Position numbers and translations under genes: made by a program
Notes under the pieces: generated by a model
The model's database searches: none
Seen by the model: only the letters and a program-made list of their open reading frames with translations
What the model was told of the DNA's origin: nothing
NCBI RefSeq assembly: GCF_037076525.1
Contig: NZ_AP029018.1
Coordinates: 1,823,001-1,887,000, forward strand
Source of the DNA: Selenomonas sp. TAMA-11512
GTDB lineage: Bacteria > Bacillota > Negativicutes > Selenomonadales > Selenomonadaceae
Direction: 5' to 3'
DNA: 64,000 bases
Shown: positions 38,887 to 48,179 of the stretch, in pieces
How the letters are laid out: every line of letters starts with the position of its first letter
Numbering within the stretch: position 1 is the stretch's first letter

Positions 38887-39894
38887 CTACCTTCTCTTAG
38901 GCAAGAGAAAATTAGGTTGTGCCGTAAAAACATCTACACCTTCATCTATGGAATCAAGCAGTAATTCTAAATCGTTAAAGTATGCCTTTCGATAGGGAAT
39001 TTTTGACCATGACAAAGAAACTTGCGTTGCAAATTTCGGCAAATGCCTTATATTTCGTGTATACCTATCATAAATAAATGGTCTATAAAACTCAGGGCTT
39101 TCCTCTCGCACCAGATCTATAATAGATGAATCATTTTCCCAGAAATGAACACCTCCACTCCCTCTGGGGATCATAGTCACTAAAACTCCTCTTCCTAAAT
39201 ATCCCTCTGATATCCATATATGATCAGAAATTCTCATTGTCCAAAAAGTATCTAATGTGATTAATTCTCCCCTCCCTTCAGCTACGAATAACTCGTCATC
39301 TGATATCGCCCCCTCTAAAGACTGATTCTTTTTCAATGTAAAAAGGTGGTCTGCGCTATTGTCCGTTAAATATAATACCTCTCTGGACTCGGTTTGTATT
39401 AGTACACCATGCTTATATGGGCTCATAAAAAAATATTGCCGCTGATAGTGATATCTATTCATCTCTTGTCCCTTTTTATCATAAAAAAAGATGGTTGGCT
39501 GTGTGTCAAGAATAATATTTTCTTCGGTAACAATCATGGACATACCAAGTTGCATTGTCAAAGTTATCGGAAGAATAACAATCCCGTCGGTATTTAATTT
39601 CACAATTCGTATCTCTTTTTGATTTGTTATCAGTAGAAAAACCGCTCCTTCTTGATCCATGGCGGCATCTAAGAGCCTGCAATTTTGGAATAAACGTATA
39701 TTATCTAAAGAAATACATGTATATTCATCTACATGATTCGGATTAAAAAAACAAATACTTTTCTCTCCTCCTACAGAACGTGAACCAACAATCACCCCGT
39801 CGTAGGTTGCACGCGCACATATCTCATGGTAAATAAATCGCGAAGTAAAAATCAGCAAGACTGTGAACAATACGATGCATATTGATTTTTTCAT
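38887..39894 (-). CDS. Secreted or membrane-anchored protein of unknown function (possible beta-propeller)
   Basis: 335 residues. I do not recognise a family. The N-terminus MKKSICIVLFTVLLIFTSRF is a signal anchor. The rest has many short hydrophobic strands with aromatic residues and repeated turns (TFWTMRISDHIWISEGYLGR, QPTIFFYDKKGQEMNRY), which could be the blades of a propeller, like bacterial proteins that read as WD40/NHL repeats. It overlaps the preceding gene by 4 bp (ATGA). AT-rich composition and the neighbourhood of IS traces suggest a transferred accessory gene. Confidence 0.6.
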   Translation of the reverse strand: MKKSICIVLFTVLLIFTSRFIYHEICARATYDGVIVGSRSVGGEKSICFFNPNHVDEYTCISLDNIRLFQNCRLLDAAMDQEGAVFLLITNQKEIRIVKLNTDGIVILPITLTMQLGMSMIVTEENIILDTQPTIFFYDKKGQEMNRYHYQRQYFFMSPYKHGVLIQTESREVLYLTDNSADHLFTLKKNQSLEGAISDDELFVAEGRGELITLDTFWTMRISDHIWISEGYLGRGVLVTMIPRGSGGVHFWENDSSIIDLVREESPEFYRPFIYDRYTRNIRHLPKFATQVSLSWSKIPYRKAYFNDLELLLDSIDEGVDVFTAQPNFLLPKRR

Positions 39895-40406
39895 CGGATA
39901 ACCTCACTAACTAATCCTATTCCATGAAAAAGTTCATAGTCGGCAGCCAATTTGATCCCTGTCGTATTAGGTTCATGAGATTCAATTAGCCAAGACCAAC
40001 TTTCTTTTGCAATAGCAGTCTGGTTTTGTAACCCGAATCCTATTGCATCAATTGTCGTTGTCACACAGCTATTATCCCATAAGTGGTAGTCATTCACCCC
40101 TGTGGGAGCTTGATAGTAATACGAAACAGCCTTCTCCTTCGACAACCTAATTTCTTTATCTCTACGAACATATCCTCCGAAGTAGCGATCAATCACATAG
40201 TTATACGAGTATACGACATCATTTGCATTCACATATGTCGGATTAAGCATATAAATGGTTTTCTCTGCGTTATATGGATTGAAATTATTGTCTATAACAT
40301 ACACGCCTCCTCCAGTATAATTTGCTGGTCCATGTCCGCTTAAGGGAGCACTGATACAACGAAGTCTGTCTCCCAGTGCTTCCTCCTTACCATCAAGTGA
40401 ATTCAC
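39891..40406 (-). CDS. Unknown protein with MITE-derived start (possible truncated toxin)
   Basis: 171 residues, no recognised family. From about residue 22, SGHGPANYTGGGVYVIDNNF and later YYYQAPTGVNDYHLWDNSCV, then TTTIDAIGFGLQNQTAIAKE, look like the C-terminal domain of a secreted or polymorphic-toxin-like protein; the WDNSCVTTTIDAI segment has a Cys in a setting seen in papain-like folds (weak inference). The first 21 codons fall in or next to a short MITE remnant (40341-40386), so the original N-terminus has been replaced. The start overlaps the end of an immunity-like frame. Confidence 0.5.
   Translation of the reverse strand: MNSLDGKEEALGDRLRCISAPLSGHGPANYTGGGVYVIDNNFNPYNAEKTIYMLNPTYVNANDVVYSYNYVIDRYFGGYVRRDKEIRLSKEKAVSYYYQAPTGVNDYHLWDNSCVTTTIDAIGFGLQNQTAIAKESWSWLIESHEPNTTGIKLAADYELFHGIGLVSEVIR
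40341..40386. repeat. Short MITE derivative inside coding sequence
   Basis: TAAGGGAGCACTGATACAAC at one side and CCCAGTGCTTCCTCCTT at the other are MITE termini, with GAAGTCTGTC between them as in copy 4 near its left end. It is about 46 bp, a deletion derivative. Confidence 0.55.
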
Positions 40407-40846
40407 CGTATACTCTCAAAAATTCCGTTGTCATGTCTTCGCACATTTGGGATGCTATTGTGAGAATTTCTCGGAATTCTTCATAGTTGCGGAAAATTGG
40501 CAGATGGTTTCTATTTTCTAAATTCAGCAAATCATATTCTAAATTTGGAAAAGTATCTCCTGCATAATATTTTTCATAACATACCACATCAATTTCACAC
40601 CGCCAGACTTAGTGCTTATGTGGTACATAAATTGATATATTCCAATTTGTTTTTTGACCGAAAGAACTTTTCTCCTTTAAAATATTTCGCTTGATAGCCT
40701 AATTCTAAAATAATATCCATTACACGATTAATATCATGATTTACAAATCTCTCGTTAAAATCAAAATTATGCTGTTTACAGAGATTTTGATATCTCTCTG
40801 CAAAGTGGATATTGTTTAATACTTCCACCATCTGTTTATCCATCAT
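40393..40846 (-). pseudogene. Frameshifted immunity-like protein
   Basis: Three frames on the minus strand join to one small protein: MMDKQMVEVLNNIHFAERYQ and YQAKYFKGEKFFRSKNK, then FMYHISTKSGGVKLMWYVM, then YYAGDTFPNLEYDLLNL and HLPIFRNYEEFREILTIASQ. The ending F-RNYEEFREIL with acidic residues after it is reminiscent of contact-dependent immunity proteins that accompany polymorphic toxins. I cannot name the family. At least two indels break it. It lies directly upstream of the toxin-like ORF. Confidence 0.45.
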
Positions 40847-40936
40847 TTATTCCTCCCTAAAATGAATCTCTGTCGGCTGTTCTCCGGTTCCCTCAACTCA
40901 AGAACATCCAAACCCATACTCGATAAACTTGAAACG

Positions 40937-40966
40937 TTGCTTCGCCCTGCGCGCGTATGATATACT
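40937..40966 (+). promoter_or_regulatory. Promoter of the HAD gene
   Basis: TTGCTT (40937-40942), 18-bp spacer, TATACT (40961-40966), preceded by TGA (extended -10). Confidence 0.6.
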
Positions 40967-40994
40967 TTTAGAAAAAACAAAAGGGAGAGATTTT

Positions 40995-41666
40995 ATGTCA
41001 CGGGAAAACATCACGGCCGTCATCTTCGATATGGATGGGCTCATGTTTGATACGGAAATGACCTGCTACGAAAGCTATCTCAAAGCGACTGCCGAGGAGC
41101 AGCGCGATCTCCCTCTCGCGGTCTATAAAAGGACGATCGGGCTCAACCGCGCCGGAGTCAAAGCCGTCTACATGGAGTATTTCGACGGTGATGAAGCATT
41201 CGTCGATCGCATCATGGCAAAGGAAGCGGAATATTCTTTGCAATATGTACGTGATTACGGTGTCCCGAAAAAAGCCGGACTCGATTCGCTCCTCGCCTAT
41301 CTCGAAGAAAGCGGCATCAAAGCCGCCGTCGCCAGTTCCTCCAATCGCGAAACGGTCGTTGACCTTATCGAGCGTGCAGGCATCCGCAGCAGTTTCTCCG
41401 CCGTCTGCTGCGGCGATGAGGTCAGGGAGTCAAAGCCTCATCCCGAGATCTTTTTGCGAGCGGCGGAAATGCTCGATGCGGCAACAAAAAACGCGCTCGT
41501 CCTGGAGGATTCAAAGAACGGTCTCAAGGCGGCGAAGACGGCCGGCATCCGATCCATCCTCATTCCCGATATGCTCGATCCGAACGATGAGATGCTCTCC
41601 CTCTGTACGAAGGTCTGTAAGTCGCTCTCTGAGGTGCCGGCATATATCGACGGCGTGAATGCATAA
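40995..41666 (+). CDS. HAD-superfamily phosphatase (beta-phosphoglucomutase-like)
   Basis: 223-residue HAD subfamily IA hydrolase. Motif I is VIFDMDGLMFDTE with nucleophile Asp11 and acid/base Asp13, motif II is AVASSSNRETV, and motif IV is LVLEDSKNGLKAAKTAG. The cap is the helical C1 type used by sugar-phosphate phosphatases and beta-phosphoglucomutase. AAGGGAGAG lies before the ATG at 40995; the frame open from 40929 has no site. The substrate is unknown. It converges on sucD across a shared terminator. Confidence 0.88.
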   Translation: MSRENITAVIFDMDGLMFDTEMTCYESYLKATAEEQRDLPLAVYKRTIGLNRAGVKAVYMEYFDGDEAFVDRIMAKEAEYSLQYVRDYGVPKKAGLDSLLAYLEESGIKAAVASSSNRETVVDLIERAGIRSSFSAVCCGDEVRESKPHPEIFLRAAEMLDAATKNALVLEDSKNGLKAAKTAGIRSILIPDMLDPNDEMLSLCTKVCKSLSEVPAYIDGVNA

Positions 41667-41667
41667 A

Positions 41668-41700
41668 GTAAACGGGACACTGCCGAGGTGTCCCGTTTAC
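41668..41700. terminator. Bidirectional terminator between the HAD gene and sucD
   Basis: GTAAACGGGACAC pairs perfectly with GTGTCCCGTTTAC around a 7-nt loop, with A/T-rich flanks on both sides. Confidence 0.8.
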
Positions 41701-41722
41701 TTATATATGTCTCTATGGCATT

Positions 41723-42643
41723 TTACTCGTTGATTGCCTTATGCGTCTTGCACTTTTCATAGACGCCCTTCTTCTTGAGTGTCTCGACCATGACTTCGCC
41801 GATGTGAGCGACCGTATCGGCAACCTGAATACCGACCGCATTGAGTGCCGCGACCTTATCCGCCGCCGTGCCCTTACCGCCTGCAATGATGGCGCCGGCA
41901 TGGCCCATGCGCTTGCCCGGAGGCGCCTGGCGTCCGGAGATAAAGGCTGCCACCGGCTTGTCCGGCATATTCTCCTTAATCCACTGTGCGGCCTCTTCCT
42001 CGGCAGAGCCGCCGATCTCGCCGATCATGAGGACTGCAAGCGTCTCAGGATCATCCTTGAAGAGCTTCAGCGCATCGATGAAATCCGTTCCCTTGACAGG
42101 GTCGCCGCCGATGCCGATGGCCGTCGTCTGTCCGATGCCCGCGTTATTGAGCTGGAAGCTTGCCTCATACGTGAGCGTTCCGGAACGGGAGATGAGACCG
42201 ACATGCCCCTTCGTGTACATCGTCGTGGGGATGATGCCGAGTTTCGCCTCTTCCGCCGTGAGGATGCCCGGGCAGTTCGGCCCGATGAGGGTCGTCTTCT
42301 TGCCTTCGAGATATCTCTTCACCTTGACCATATCCTGTACGGGGACATGCTCCGTGATGCAGACGACGAGTTCGAGCTCCGCGTCCACCGCCTCCATGAT
42401 GGAGTCCGCCGCGAAGCGCGCCGGGACAAAGATGACGGACGCCGTCGCGCCTGTCGCCTTGACAGCGTCGGAAACCGTATTGAAGACGGGCACGCCCTCG
42501 ACGGTCTGTCCTGCCTTGCCGGGAGTGACGCCGCCGACAATGTTCGTACCATAGGCAATCATCTGAGCCGTGTGGAAAGCAGCGACCTTGCCGGTGATTC
42601 CCTGAACGATTGCTTTCGTATCCTTAGTTAGTAAAACACTCAT
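41723..42643 (-). CDS. sucD: Succinyl-CoA ligase (ADP/GDP-forming) subunit alpha
   Basis: 306 residues. It binds CoA and carries the phosphohistidine. [20 protein letters not shown] is the Rossmann/CoA-binding start, [19 protein letters not shown] follows, and [20 protein letters not shown] holds the catalytic His (GHAGA). The C-terminal region matches the usual length. It follows sucC by 14 bp and forms the alpha2beta2 or alphabeta complex with it, converting succinyl-CoA to succinate with ATP or GTP formation. Confidence 0.96.
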   Translation of the reverse strand: MSVLLTKDTKAIVQGITGKVAAFHTAQMIAYGTNIVGGVTPGKAGQTVEGVPVFNTVSDAVKATGATASVIFVPARFAADSIMEAVDAELELVVCITEHVPVQDMVKVKRYLEGKKTTLIGPNCPGILTAEEAKLGIIPTTMYTKGHVGLISRSGTLTYEASFQLNNAGIGQTTAIGIGGDPVKGTDFIDALKLFKDDPETLAVLMIGEIGGSAEEEAAQWIKENMPDKPVAAFISGRQAPPGKRMGHAGAIIAGGKGTAADKVAALNAVGIQVADTVAHIGEVMVETLKKKGVYEKCKTHKAINE

Positions 42644-42657
42644 GCTATGGTCCTCCC

Positions 42658-43854
42658 TTATGCCTTTGCCTGATTGACGAGTTCAACGATCTTCTTTGCG
42701 CCTTCATCCATGTTCGGCGTCATGAAGACGTTCTTGATCGGCGAGCTCTTCAGGATCTCACGTCCCTCTTGTGCCTTCGTCCCTTCGAGGCGGACAAGGA
42801 CCGGGACAGGCATGCCGTCCGTACCCTTCTCCTTCGCAAGGATTTCGGCTGCCTTGAGGATGCCGTTGGCGATGTTGTCGCAGCGGTTGATGCCGCCGAA
42901 GATGTTGACGAAGATGCCCTTCGACTGTCCGCCGTCGAGCATGATCTCAAACGCCTTCGCAATCTTCTCCGGCTCGGAGTCGCCGCCGACATCGAGGAAG
43001 TTTGCAGGATTGCCGCCGTGGAACTTGAGAATATCGACCGTCGCCATAGCAAGTCCGGCGCCGTTGACCATGCAGGCGACATCGCCGCCGAGGTTGACGT
43101 AGTTGAGGTGCTCGCGAGCAGCCCACAGCTCCTTCGGATCCTCTTCCGTCTCATCGCGGTACGCCTCGATGTTCGGATGGCGGAACAGCGCGCTGTCGTC
43201 AAAGTTGAGCTTTGCATCGAGCGCGATGACATCGCCCTCCGCCGTCTCAACGAGCGGGTTGATCTCCGCGAGGGAGCAGTCCTCACCGACAAAGGCGTTG
43301 TAGAGCTGGATCATCATCGTCGATGCCTTGCGGATGACTTCCTGCGGGAAGTTCATGTTGTAAGCCATGCGCTGCGCCTGGAACGGAGCAAGCCCGATCG
43401 CCGGATCGATGTATTCCTTGAAAATCTTCTCAGGCGTCTTGGCCGCGACTTCTTCGATATCCATGCCGCCCTCTTCCGAGCCCATCATGACGACTTTGGC
43501 AGAGCCGCGATCCACGACAAAGCTGAGATAGTATTCCTTTTTGATGTTGGAGCCGGCCTCAATGAGGAGGCGTCCGACCTTTTTGCCCTCCGGACCTGTC
43601 TGATGCGTGACAAGCACCTTGCCGAGAATCTCGGATGCATACTTCTTGACTTCATCGAGCGACTTTGCAACCTTGACGCCGCCCGCCTTGCCGCGTCCGC
43701 CGGCGTGAATCTGTGCCTTGACGACGCAGACCGGGGTGCCGAGCTCTTTCGCAGCCGCCACCGCCTCGTCCACGCTGAATGCCGGCTTTCCCGCCGGGAC
43801 ATTGACGCCATAGCTTCTTAGGACTTCCTTGCTTTGGTATTCATGGATGTTCAT
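42658..43854 (-). CDS. sucC: Succinyl-CoA ligase subunit beta
   Basis: 398-residue ATP-grasp subunit. [59 protein letters not shown] and [20 protein letters not shown] are diagnostic; the GGINRCD loop contacts the alpha subunit. It binds the nucleotide and supplies the carboxylate site. AGGGAGG precedes the ATG. Confidence 0.96.
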   Translation of the reverse strand: MNIHEYQSKEVLRSYGVNVPAGKPAFSVDEAVAAAKELGTPVCVVKAQIHAGGRGKAGGVKVAKSLDEVKKYASEILGKVLVTHQTGPEGKKVGRLLIEAGSNIKKEYYLSFVVDRGSAKVVMMGSEEGGMDIEEVAAKTPEKIFKEYIDPAIGLAPFQAQRMAYNMNFPQEVIRKASTMMIQLYNAFVGEDCSLAEINPLVETAEGDVIALDAKLNFDDSALFRHPNIEAYRDETEEDPKELWAAREHLNYVNLGGDVACMVNGAGLAMATVDILKFHGGNPANFLDVGGDSEPEKIAKAFEIMLDGGQSKGIFVNIFGGINRCDNIANGILKAAEILAKEKGTDGMPVPVLVRLEGTKAQEGREILKSSPIKNVFMTPNMDEGAKKIVELVNQAKA

Positions 43855-43938
43855 TAAACCTTGCCTCCCTGTAATAGGTCGTCACAGACGAACATGAGCG
43901 AATCCGTTTAGTCTCATTTCGTCTCAATGTCTTTTATT

Positions 43939-43967
43939 ATTGTAAATTCTCTCATCAGATTTGTCTA
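43939..43967 (-). promoter_or_regulatory. sucCD promoter
   Basis: TAGACA (43962-43967), 17-bp spacer, TACAAT (43939-43944), about 85 bp upstream of sucC. Confidence 0.65.
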
Positions 43968-44083
43968 GTATTACTTTTCTATTATTTCATGAAGAAAAGT
44001 TATAGTGAGATTTATTATTGGTACTAAGAATTTCCGACTAAAATGAGCGCTCCAGCCGGCAGCAGTTTTTCCCATATTAAGGA

Positions 44084-44124
44084 GACAACCCGGACGCATA
44101 GCGTGGCTATGCGTCCGGGTTGTC
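44084..44124. repeat. Perfect 19-bp inverted repeat (long hairpin)
   Basis: GACAACCCGGACGCATAGC pairs perfectly with GCTATGCGTCCGGGTTGTC around GTG. No T run is on either side, so it is a weak terminator at best. It lies after the end of the proline/glutamate-rich gene. The rest of 43968-44287 contains no convincing gene; a minus-strand stretch AELLRIFIVRDGNLLG (44145-44230) faintly resembles UvrC. Confidence 0.6.
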
Positions 44125-44287
44125 AATGCAGAGAGCGCTGTCCGAGAAGGTTTCCGTCTCGAACGATAAAGATGCGCAGCAGCTCTGCATCTCCTTCACT
44201 GCCGCCCACCGCTCTCTACGCGCACAAATTCCTGTAATTCTACCTGCATGCGAAAGGATGCATATTCTTGGAACATGCCCGAAGGCT

Positions 44288-45208
44288 CTATACCAACGTG
44301 ATCTTTCCGGGTCTGACCGGCGCCCACAGCTGTCCTACATGAGAGAATACAGCCGGCGCATTGAGCTCGATACGGCTGTACGGATCACCATGTTCATAGT
44401 TTGAAGCGAACGTCTCCTTCATGCCTCCATAGAGATGGTACTCTTCGTCATAGACGACATTGAGACTGGGAACGATATTGAAATTGTCCGTCCCCATGAT
44501 CATGATTGCCCAGAAGTCTCCCGACCCGTCCTCGACATCGTGGAAAACCGGCTTGGCATTCGGATCCTTCTTTCGCTCACTCCTATTATTGACGGAAAAG
44601 GTCAGCGCGCCGAAGTCCGCCAGGAGGCCTGCAATCCGTCGATCACGCATCTCTCCCGGCGGCTCCTTGGCGACGTCCATATACTGCTCCAAAAAGGCGA
44701 CAAACATCGGATCTTCTTCCACCAGCGCCGCTTCTGCCGGCGGTTCAGGCTCGGGTTCCGGCTCCGGTTCGGGCTCAGGCAGCGGTTCCGGTTCGGGCTC
44801 AGGCTCCGGTTCGGGCTCAGGCTCCGGTTCGGGCTCAGGCGGCGGTTCAATGACTTCTGTCGGGTTTTCCGGCATCGCGACCGATCGCACGGCAGGTTCG
44901 GACGGTGCAGCCATCGGTCGCGGCGCAGCCCTCAGCTCATTGATCTCCTTTGACAGCGTACGATATACAAGAATCAGCGCAATCCCCAGAACAACGGTCA
45001 TAACCGTCAGGAATACGCCTAAGGCAAGGGAGAACTTATACAGACTCGAAAGAGAAGATATGAGCGTACCGACGGTATCCTGCAGCATGGCCACATCCGC
45101 AGCATCCGCCTTTGCCGCCGCGGCCGCTTTCAACGGCAGCGAAAACAGCCAGCTTCCCGACAAGCCGGCAGACAGCAGGATGATTTTTTTCTTGCATTTA
45201 CCTCTCAT
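44288..45208 (-). CDS. Membrane protein with a (Pro-Glu)n stretch, unknown function
   Basis: 306 residues. A signal-like start (KKKIILLSAGLSGSWLFSLP), a membrane helix (LALGVFLTVMTVVLGIALIL, about residues 60-82), then a stiff spacer of about 35 residues made almost only of Pro-Glu. The 120-residue C-terminal domain (FVAFLEQYMDVAKEPP; DFWAIMIMGTDNFNIVPSLN) is not one I recognise. PE-rich spacers also occur in envelope-spanning proteins such as TonB, so this may reach across the periplasm (inference). The spacer DNA is a tandem repeat prone to slippage. Confidence 0.7.
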   Translation of the reverse strand: MRGKCKKKIILLSAGLSGSWLFSLPLKAAAAAKADAADVAMLQDTVGTLISSLSSLYKFSLALGVFLTVMTVVLGIALILVYRTLSKEINELRAAPRPMAAPSEPAVRSVAMPENPTEVIEPPPEPEPEPEPEPEPEPEPEPLPEPEPEPEPEPEPPAEAALVEEDPMFVAFLEQYMDVAKEPPGEMRDRRIAGLLADFGALTFSVNNRSERKKDPNAKPVFHDVEDGSGDFWAIMIMGTDNFNIVPSLNVVYDEEYHLYGGMKETFASNYEHGDPYSRIELNAPAVFSHVGQLWAPVRPGKITLV

Positions 45209-45383
45209 TTACTCATCTCCATGATCCCGCAGTCACCTCTGCACGGTCTGCAGCCGGACTGCGCGATATACTCCATTCCACATACACATTATGGTAACAT
45301 ATATCCTATCTTTTTGCACTTCAAATAAAAATTTTAGGAAAAACCTCTCTTTTCCCTGTGACCATATCCCTTAATGAAAATCG

Positions 45384-47396
45384 TTATTGTACATCATGCT
45401 TTTTCCTCTCGGAGAAATATCTTGCTTCAAACTCCTCCGAGGGCATCGGCTTCGCAAAGTAGTAGCCCTGGAACATATCGCTCCCAAGGGCGCGCAGCGT
45501 GTCCAGCTGTTCTTCCGTCTCCACGCCTTCCGTGATGACGGGCATCCCGAGGTTTTTGCTCATCGAGATGACAGAGTTCAATATGACGGTGCTTCGATGA
45601 CTCTCGCTCGAGCGCTGCAGGAATCCCATATCGATTTTCAGTACGTCCGCCTCGATGTCCTTGAGCGTGGCAAGTGAGGAATAGCCGCTGCCGAAATCAT
45701 CGATCTCAATCTGAAATCCCGCCTGCTGCAGGCGCTTGATAAGTCCGTTATACACTTCGATATTCGACATCAGCGCCGTCTCCGTAATCTCCAGCTTGAG
45801 CTTGGAGGGCGATATGCCATGCCGCTCCACGATATCGATAAAGGTCTCGTAGATATCGATGAAAAGCGTATCCTTCGCCGAAATATTGACAGAGATGTGC
45901 AGATTCTCTTTCTCCGTCCCCTGCCATTTCGCAAGAAGCGCCGACGCCGATTCCCAGACGAATTGATCGAGCCGATATATAATGCCCGCATTTTCCAGGA
46001 TGGGGATAAACTTGGCCGGCGACATGACGCCCCGCTCCGGACTGATCCAACGAACAAGCGCTTCCGCGCCCATAAGTTTACTTTCTGCATTGACCTGCGG
46101 CTGCAGATATATCATGAACTCTCCATTTTTTAAAGCTTCGTCAAACCTGGAGAGAACCTCCTTTTCATGCAGCGTCCTCTCCAACAGCCCCTGCTCGTAG
46201 TAGGCAATGTAGTTTTCGCCTACATCCTTGACGGTCGCCAATGCCATATGCGCGCGATCACACATGACAGAAACGGGCATATCTCTGTCGGCAATCTCAT
46301 AGATGCCGATGTGCATGCAGAGCCTGTACAAGGGACTCTCCACCATAGCGCTGATCTCTCTCATGCACGCCAGAAGTTCATGCTCACGGAAGCTGCCCTT
46401 ATCCACAAGCACGGCAAAGTGATCACTGTGCAGACGACCGACAATGCCGCTTTCACCGACGAGTTCCTTAAAAATACGGGAGATACGGCAAAGAATCTCA
46501 TTGCCCTTTCCCCTGCCGAAGAAATCATTGACAAGCTTAAAATCCTTGATATTCGAACAGATGATGTAGGCATCCGAAACGAGCCCGTATTCCAGCGCGT
46601 TGGCAACAGCCGACTGGAATCCCTCCTGGTCGTAAGCCCCCGTCAGAGGATCTCGCGTCCAGTCGAAATTTTCATCGTGCGCAAGGATGTCCTGCAGGCT
46701 CTTGTCTCGAATGGCATAGTAATAGCCTGTGTAGCGGCCTTCCCCGTCAAAAACCTTATGGAAGTCCACCTTGTATTCCGTATGCTGCGCGCCCATGAAG
46801 TAATCCTGCTCCCAGTGATTTTCATTGGTATCCAAGGGACTGTCATCGATCCACTCCTTGAAGAAGTGCTGCAGTACCTGAAGCTCTCCCTGCGGTGCCT
46901 GAAAAAGGCGGAACGCTTCGACATTCGCGTACACGCAGTCCTCTTCATTGTTAAAGCAGATGATTCCCGCGTTCGTCGTTCGCACGGATCGGGAAAGCGA
47001 CTGCAGCAGCATGCGATCCCGCAGATCCCGTCCCTCCGTGTTTCGTCTGCGGCTCGTGATGAGTTCCATGACACAGGGGCGTATCGCCTTATCCGAAAGC
47101 TCCAGCTCCACAGGAGCGGAGAGAATGTGATATAGGCACCCGTCCTTGATTTCGTCCTTTTCGTGTATCTTCTCAAACTCGTATGCACAAAGACTCGTGC
47201 AGTGACGACAGCGGTGCGAACGCCCCCAAAAGGCAAAGCAGCGATCCTTGTCGACGCATCGCTCTCCCTTGCTCAAAGCAGCATCATCGAGAATAAGCAC
47301 GTCACATTGATTCGGATCCACAAAGCGAATCTGCTGATAAATTCCCTGCAGCTTTTCTGTCAGATCTATCGCCTGCGGTACACTAAACCTGGGCAT
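45384..47396 (-). CDS. Cyclic-di-GMP phosphodiesterase with N-terminal Cys cluster, PAS and degenerate GGDEF
   Basis: 670 residues. Residues 47-70 hold a cysteine set (C47, C53, C63, C66, C70; CRHCTSLC) that may bind iron-sulfur or zinc. A PAS-like region follows (about 190-290). The GGDEF domain has GRLHSDHFAVL instead of GRLGGDEFAVL and should not make c-di-GMP. The EAL domain is complete: AEALVRW, ETALMSN and IDDFGSGYSSLATLKD with LKID. The start MPRFSVPQ at 47396 has GAGAGAAAGAG before it; the longer frame to 47573 runs through a MITE and is not used. The MITE insertion 33 bp upstream probably changed its promoter. Confidence 0.9.
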   Translation of the reverse strand: MPRFSVPQAIDLTEKLQGIYQQIRFVDPNQCDVLILDDAALSKGERCVDKDRCFAFWGRSHRCRHCTSLCAYEFEKIHEKDEIKDGCLYHILSAPVELELSDKAIRPCVMELITSRRRNTEGRDLRDRMLLQSLSRSVRTTNAGIICFNNEEDCVYANVEAFRLFQAPQGELQVLQHFFKEWIDDSPLDTNENHWEQDYFMGAQHTEYKVDFHKVFDGEGRYTGYYYAIRDKSLQDILAHDENFDWTRDPLTGAYDQEGFQSAVANALEYGLVSDAYIICSNIKDFKLVNDFFGRGKGNEILCRISRIFKELVGESGIVGRLHSDHFAVLVDKGSFREHELLACMREISAMVESPLYRLCMHIGIYEIADRDMPVSVMCDRAHMALATVKDVGENYIAYYEQGLLERTLHEKEVLSRFDEALKNGEFMIYLQPQVNAESKLMGAEALVRWISPERGVMSPAKFIPILENAGIIYRLDQFVWESASALLAKWQGTEKENLHISVNISAKDTLFIDIYETFIDIVERHGISPSKLKLEITETALMSNIEVYNGLIKRLQQAGFQIEIDDFGSGYSSLATLKDIEADVLKIDMGFLQRSSESHRSTVILNSVISMSKNLGMPVITEGVETEEQLDTLRALGSDMFQGYYFAKPMPSEEFEARYFSERKKHDVQ

Positions 47397-47428
47397 CTCT
47401 TTCTCTCCCTCGTACGAACTGCATTTAA

Positions 47429-47588
47429 GGAAGCGCTGATAAATGCAACACAGCCATCTTGGCGCATCTTTTCCGCCCTCTCTTTGTCGGCAAATCCTCC
47501 ACAGAGCCCCACTCTGCGTCCGGTTTGCCTCCTTGATAGAACGAAAAATCCACACCAATCTGACAGACTTCATTTTATCAGCGTTTCC
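47429..47588. mobile_element. MITE copy 3 (160 bp)
   Basis: Ends GGAAGCGCTGATAAATG and (inverted) GGAAACGCTGATAAAATG, flanks TTAA (47425-47428) and TTAG (47589-47592). The core hairpin read on the minus strand has GGCAAACC/GGATTTGCC and CGCAGAG/CTCTGTG. It sits directly upstream of the EAL gene. Confidence 0.85.
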
Positions 47589-47851
47589 TTAGGCAATATA
47601 TACTTATTATAGTATCATTTTTTTCCAAACGTGTATAGACTGTCTTTATTATATTTTTAAAAAACTAGGAGAAAAGTACATGCGCCCTTTTTGTTCTTTA
47701 ATGCACTTTTAATTCCTCCTTCAATCTCTTCTTATAATCCCTTGCTATACTTTACTCAGTGCTAAGGAGTTGATTTCTTAGTGCGCGGATGCGGCAAAGG
47801 TTCTTTTTCATGCTTTCGTACCTGGCCGCACCTCTCATTTCTTTCTCTATC

Positions 47852-48082
47852 CCATGAAAAAGGGGCTGCGTTTGCGGCTCCTTTTTCATTTGCTCGACTC
47901 CCGAAATATCGGCTCATGCGGCTTCATCCGTATTCGTCCTGCTTGCCTGCAAGGCATAAAGGCGCATACGTCCGCAAGAGCGCCTTCTCTCTTGCGTGCA
48001 AAAAGTGCAGGAATACGAACTTGCATAGTTTCATGGAACACACTATAATAGGGTTGCCGTATGTATGCGGCAGCCCTATTTG
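47852..48082. terminator. Two terminator-like hairpins in a gene-free stretch
   Basis: AAAAAGG...GGCTGC/GCGGCTCCTTTTT at about 47857-47886, and AATAGGG-TGCCG/CGGCA-CCCTATT at 48047-48079. No gene is supported between 47589 and 48233; the small plus-strand frame at 47781-48089 has no ribosome site or family likeness. Confidence 0.45.
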
Positions 48083-48118
48083 CTTATGAAAATCCGAGAT
48101 TCCGCACCGAGCGGAGCA

Positions 48119-48142
48119 GACTGATTTTATCAGCGTTTCCTA
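48119..48142. repeat. Solo MITE end remnant
   Basis: GACTGATTTTATCAGCGTTTCC matches the terminal repeat of MITE copy 3. No opposite end is next to it. Confidence 0.5.
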
Positions 48143-48179
48143 TACAAGACTCGTAAGACAGACGCTTGTGCGAGTTTTG

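Noticed and set aside
44126-44285. Possible UvrC fragment or structured RNA after the Pro-Glu-rich gene
   Set aside because: Only about 20 residues faintly resemble UvrC, and no RNA family fold could be recognised. Not enough to call.
44740-44845. Tandem DNA repeat that at first sight resembles a CRISPR array
   Set aside because: Units are short and continuous without unique spacers, and they encode the Pro-Glu stretch of a protein.
47781-48089. Small plus-strand frame between the EAL gene and metN
   Set aside because: No ribosome site, atypical composition, and it runs through two terminator-like hairpins.
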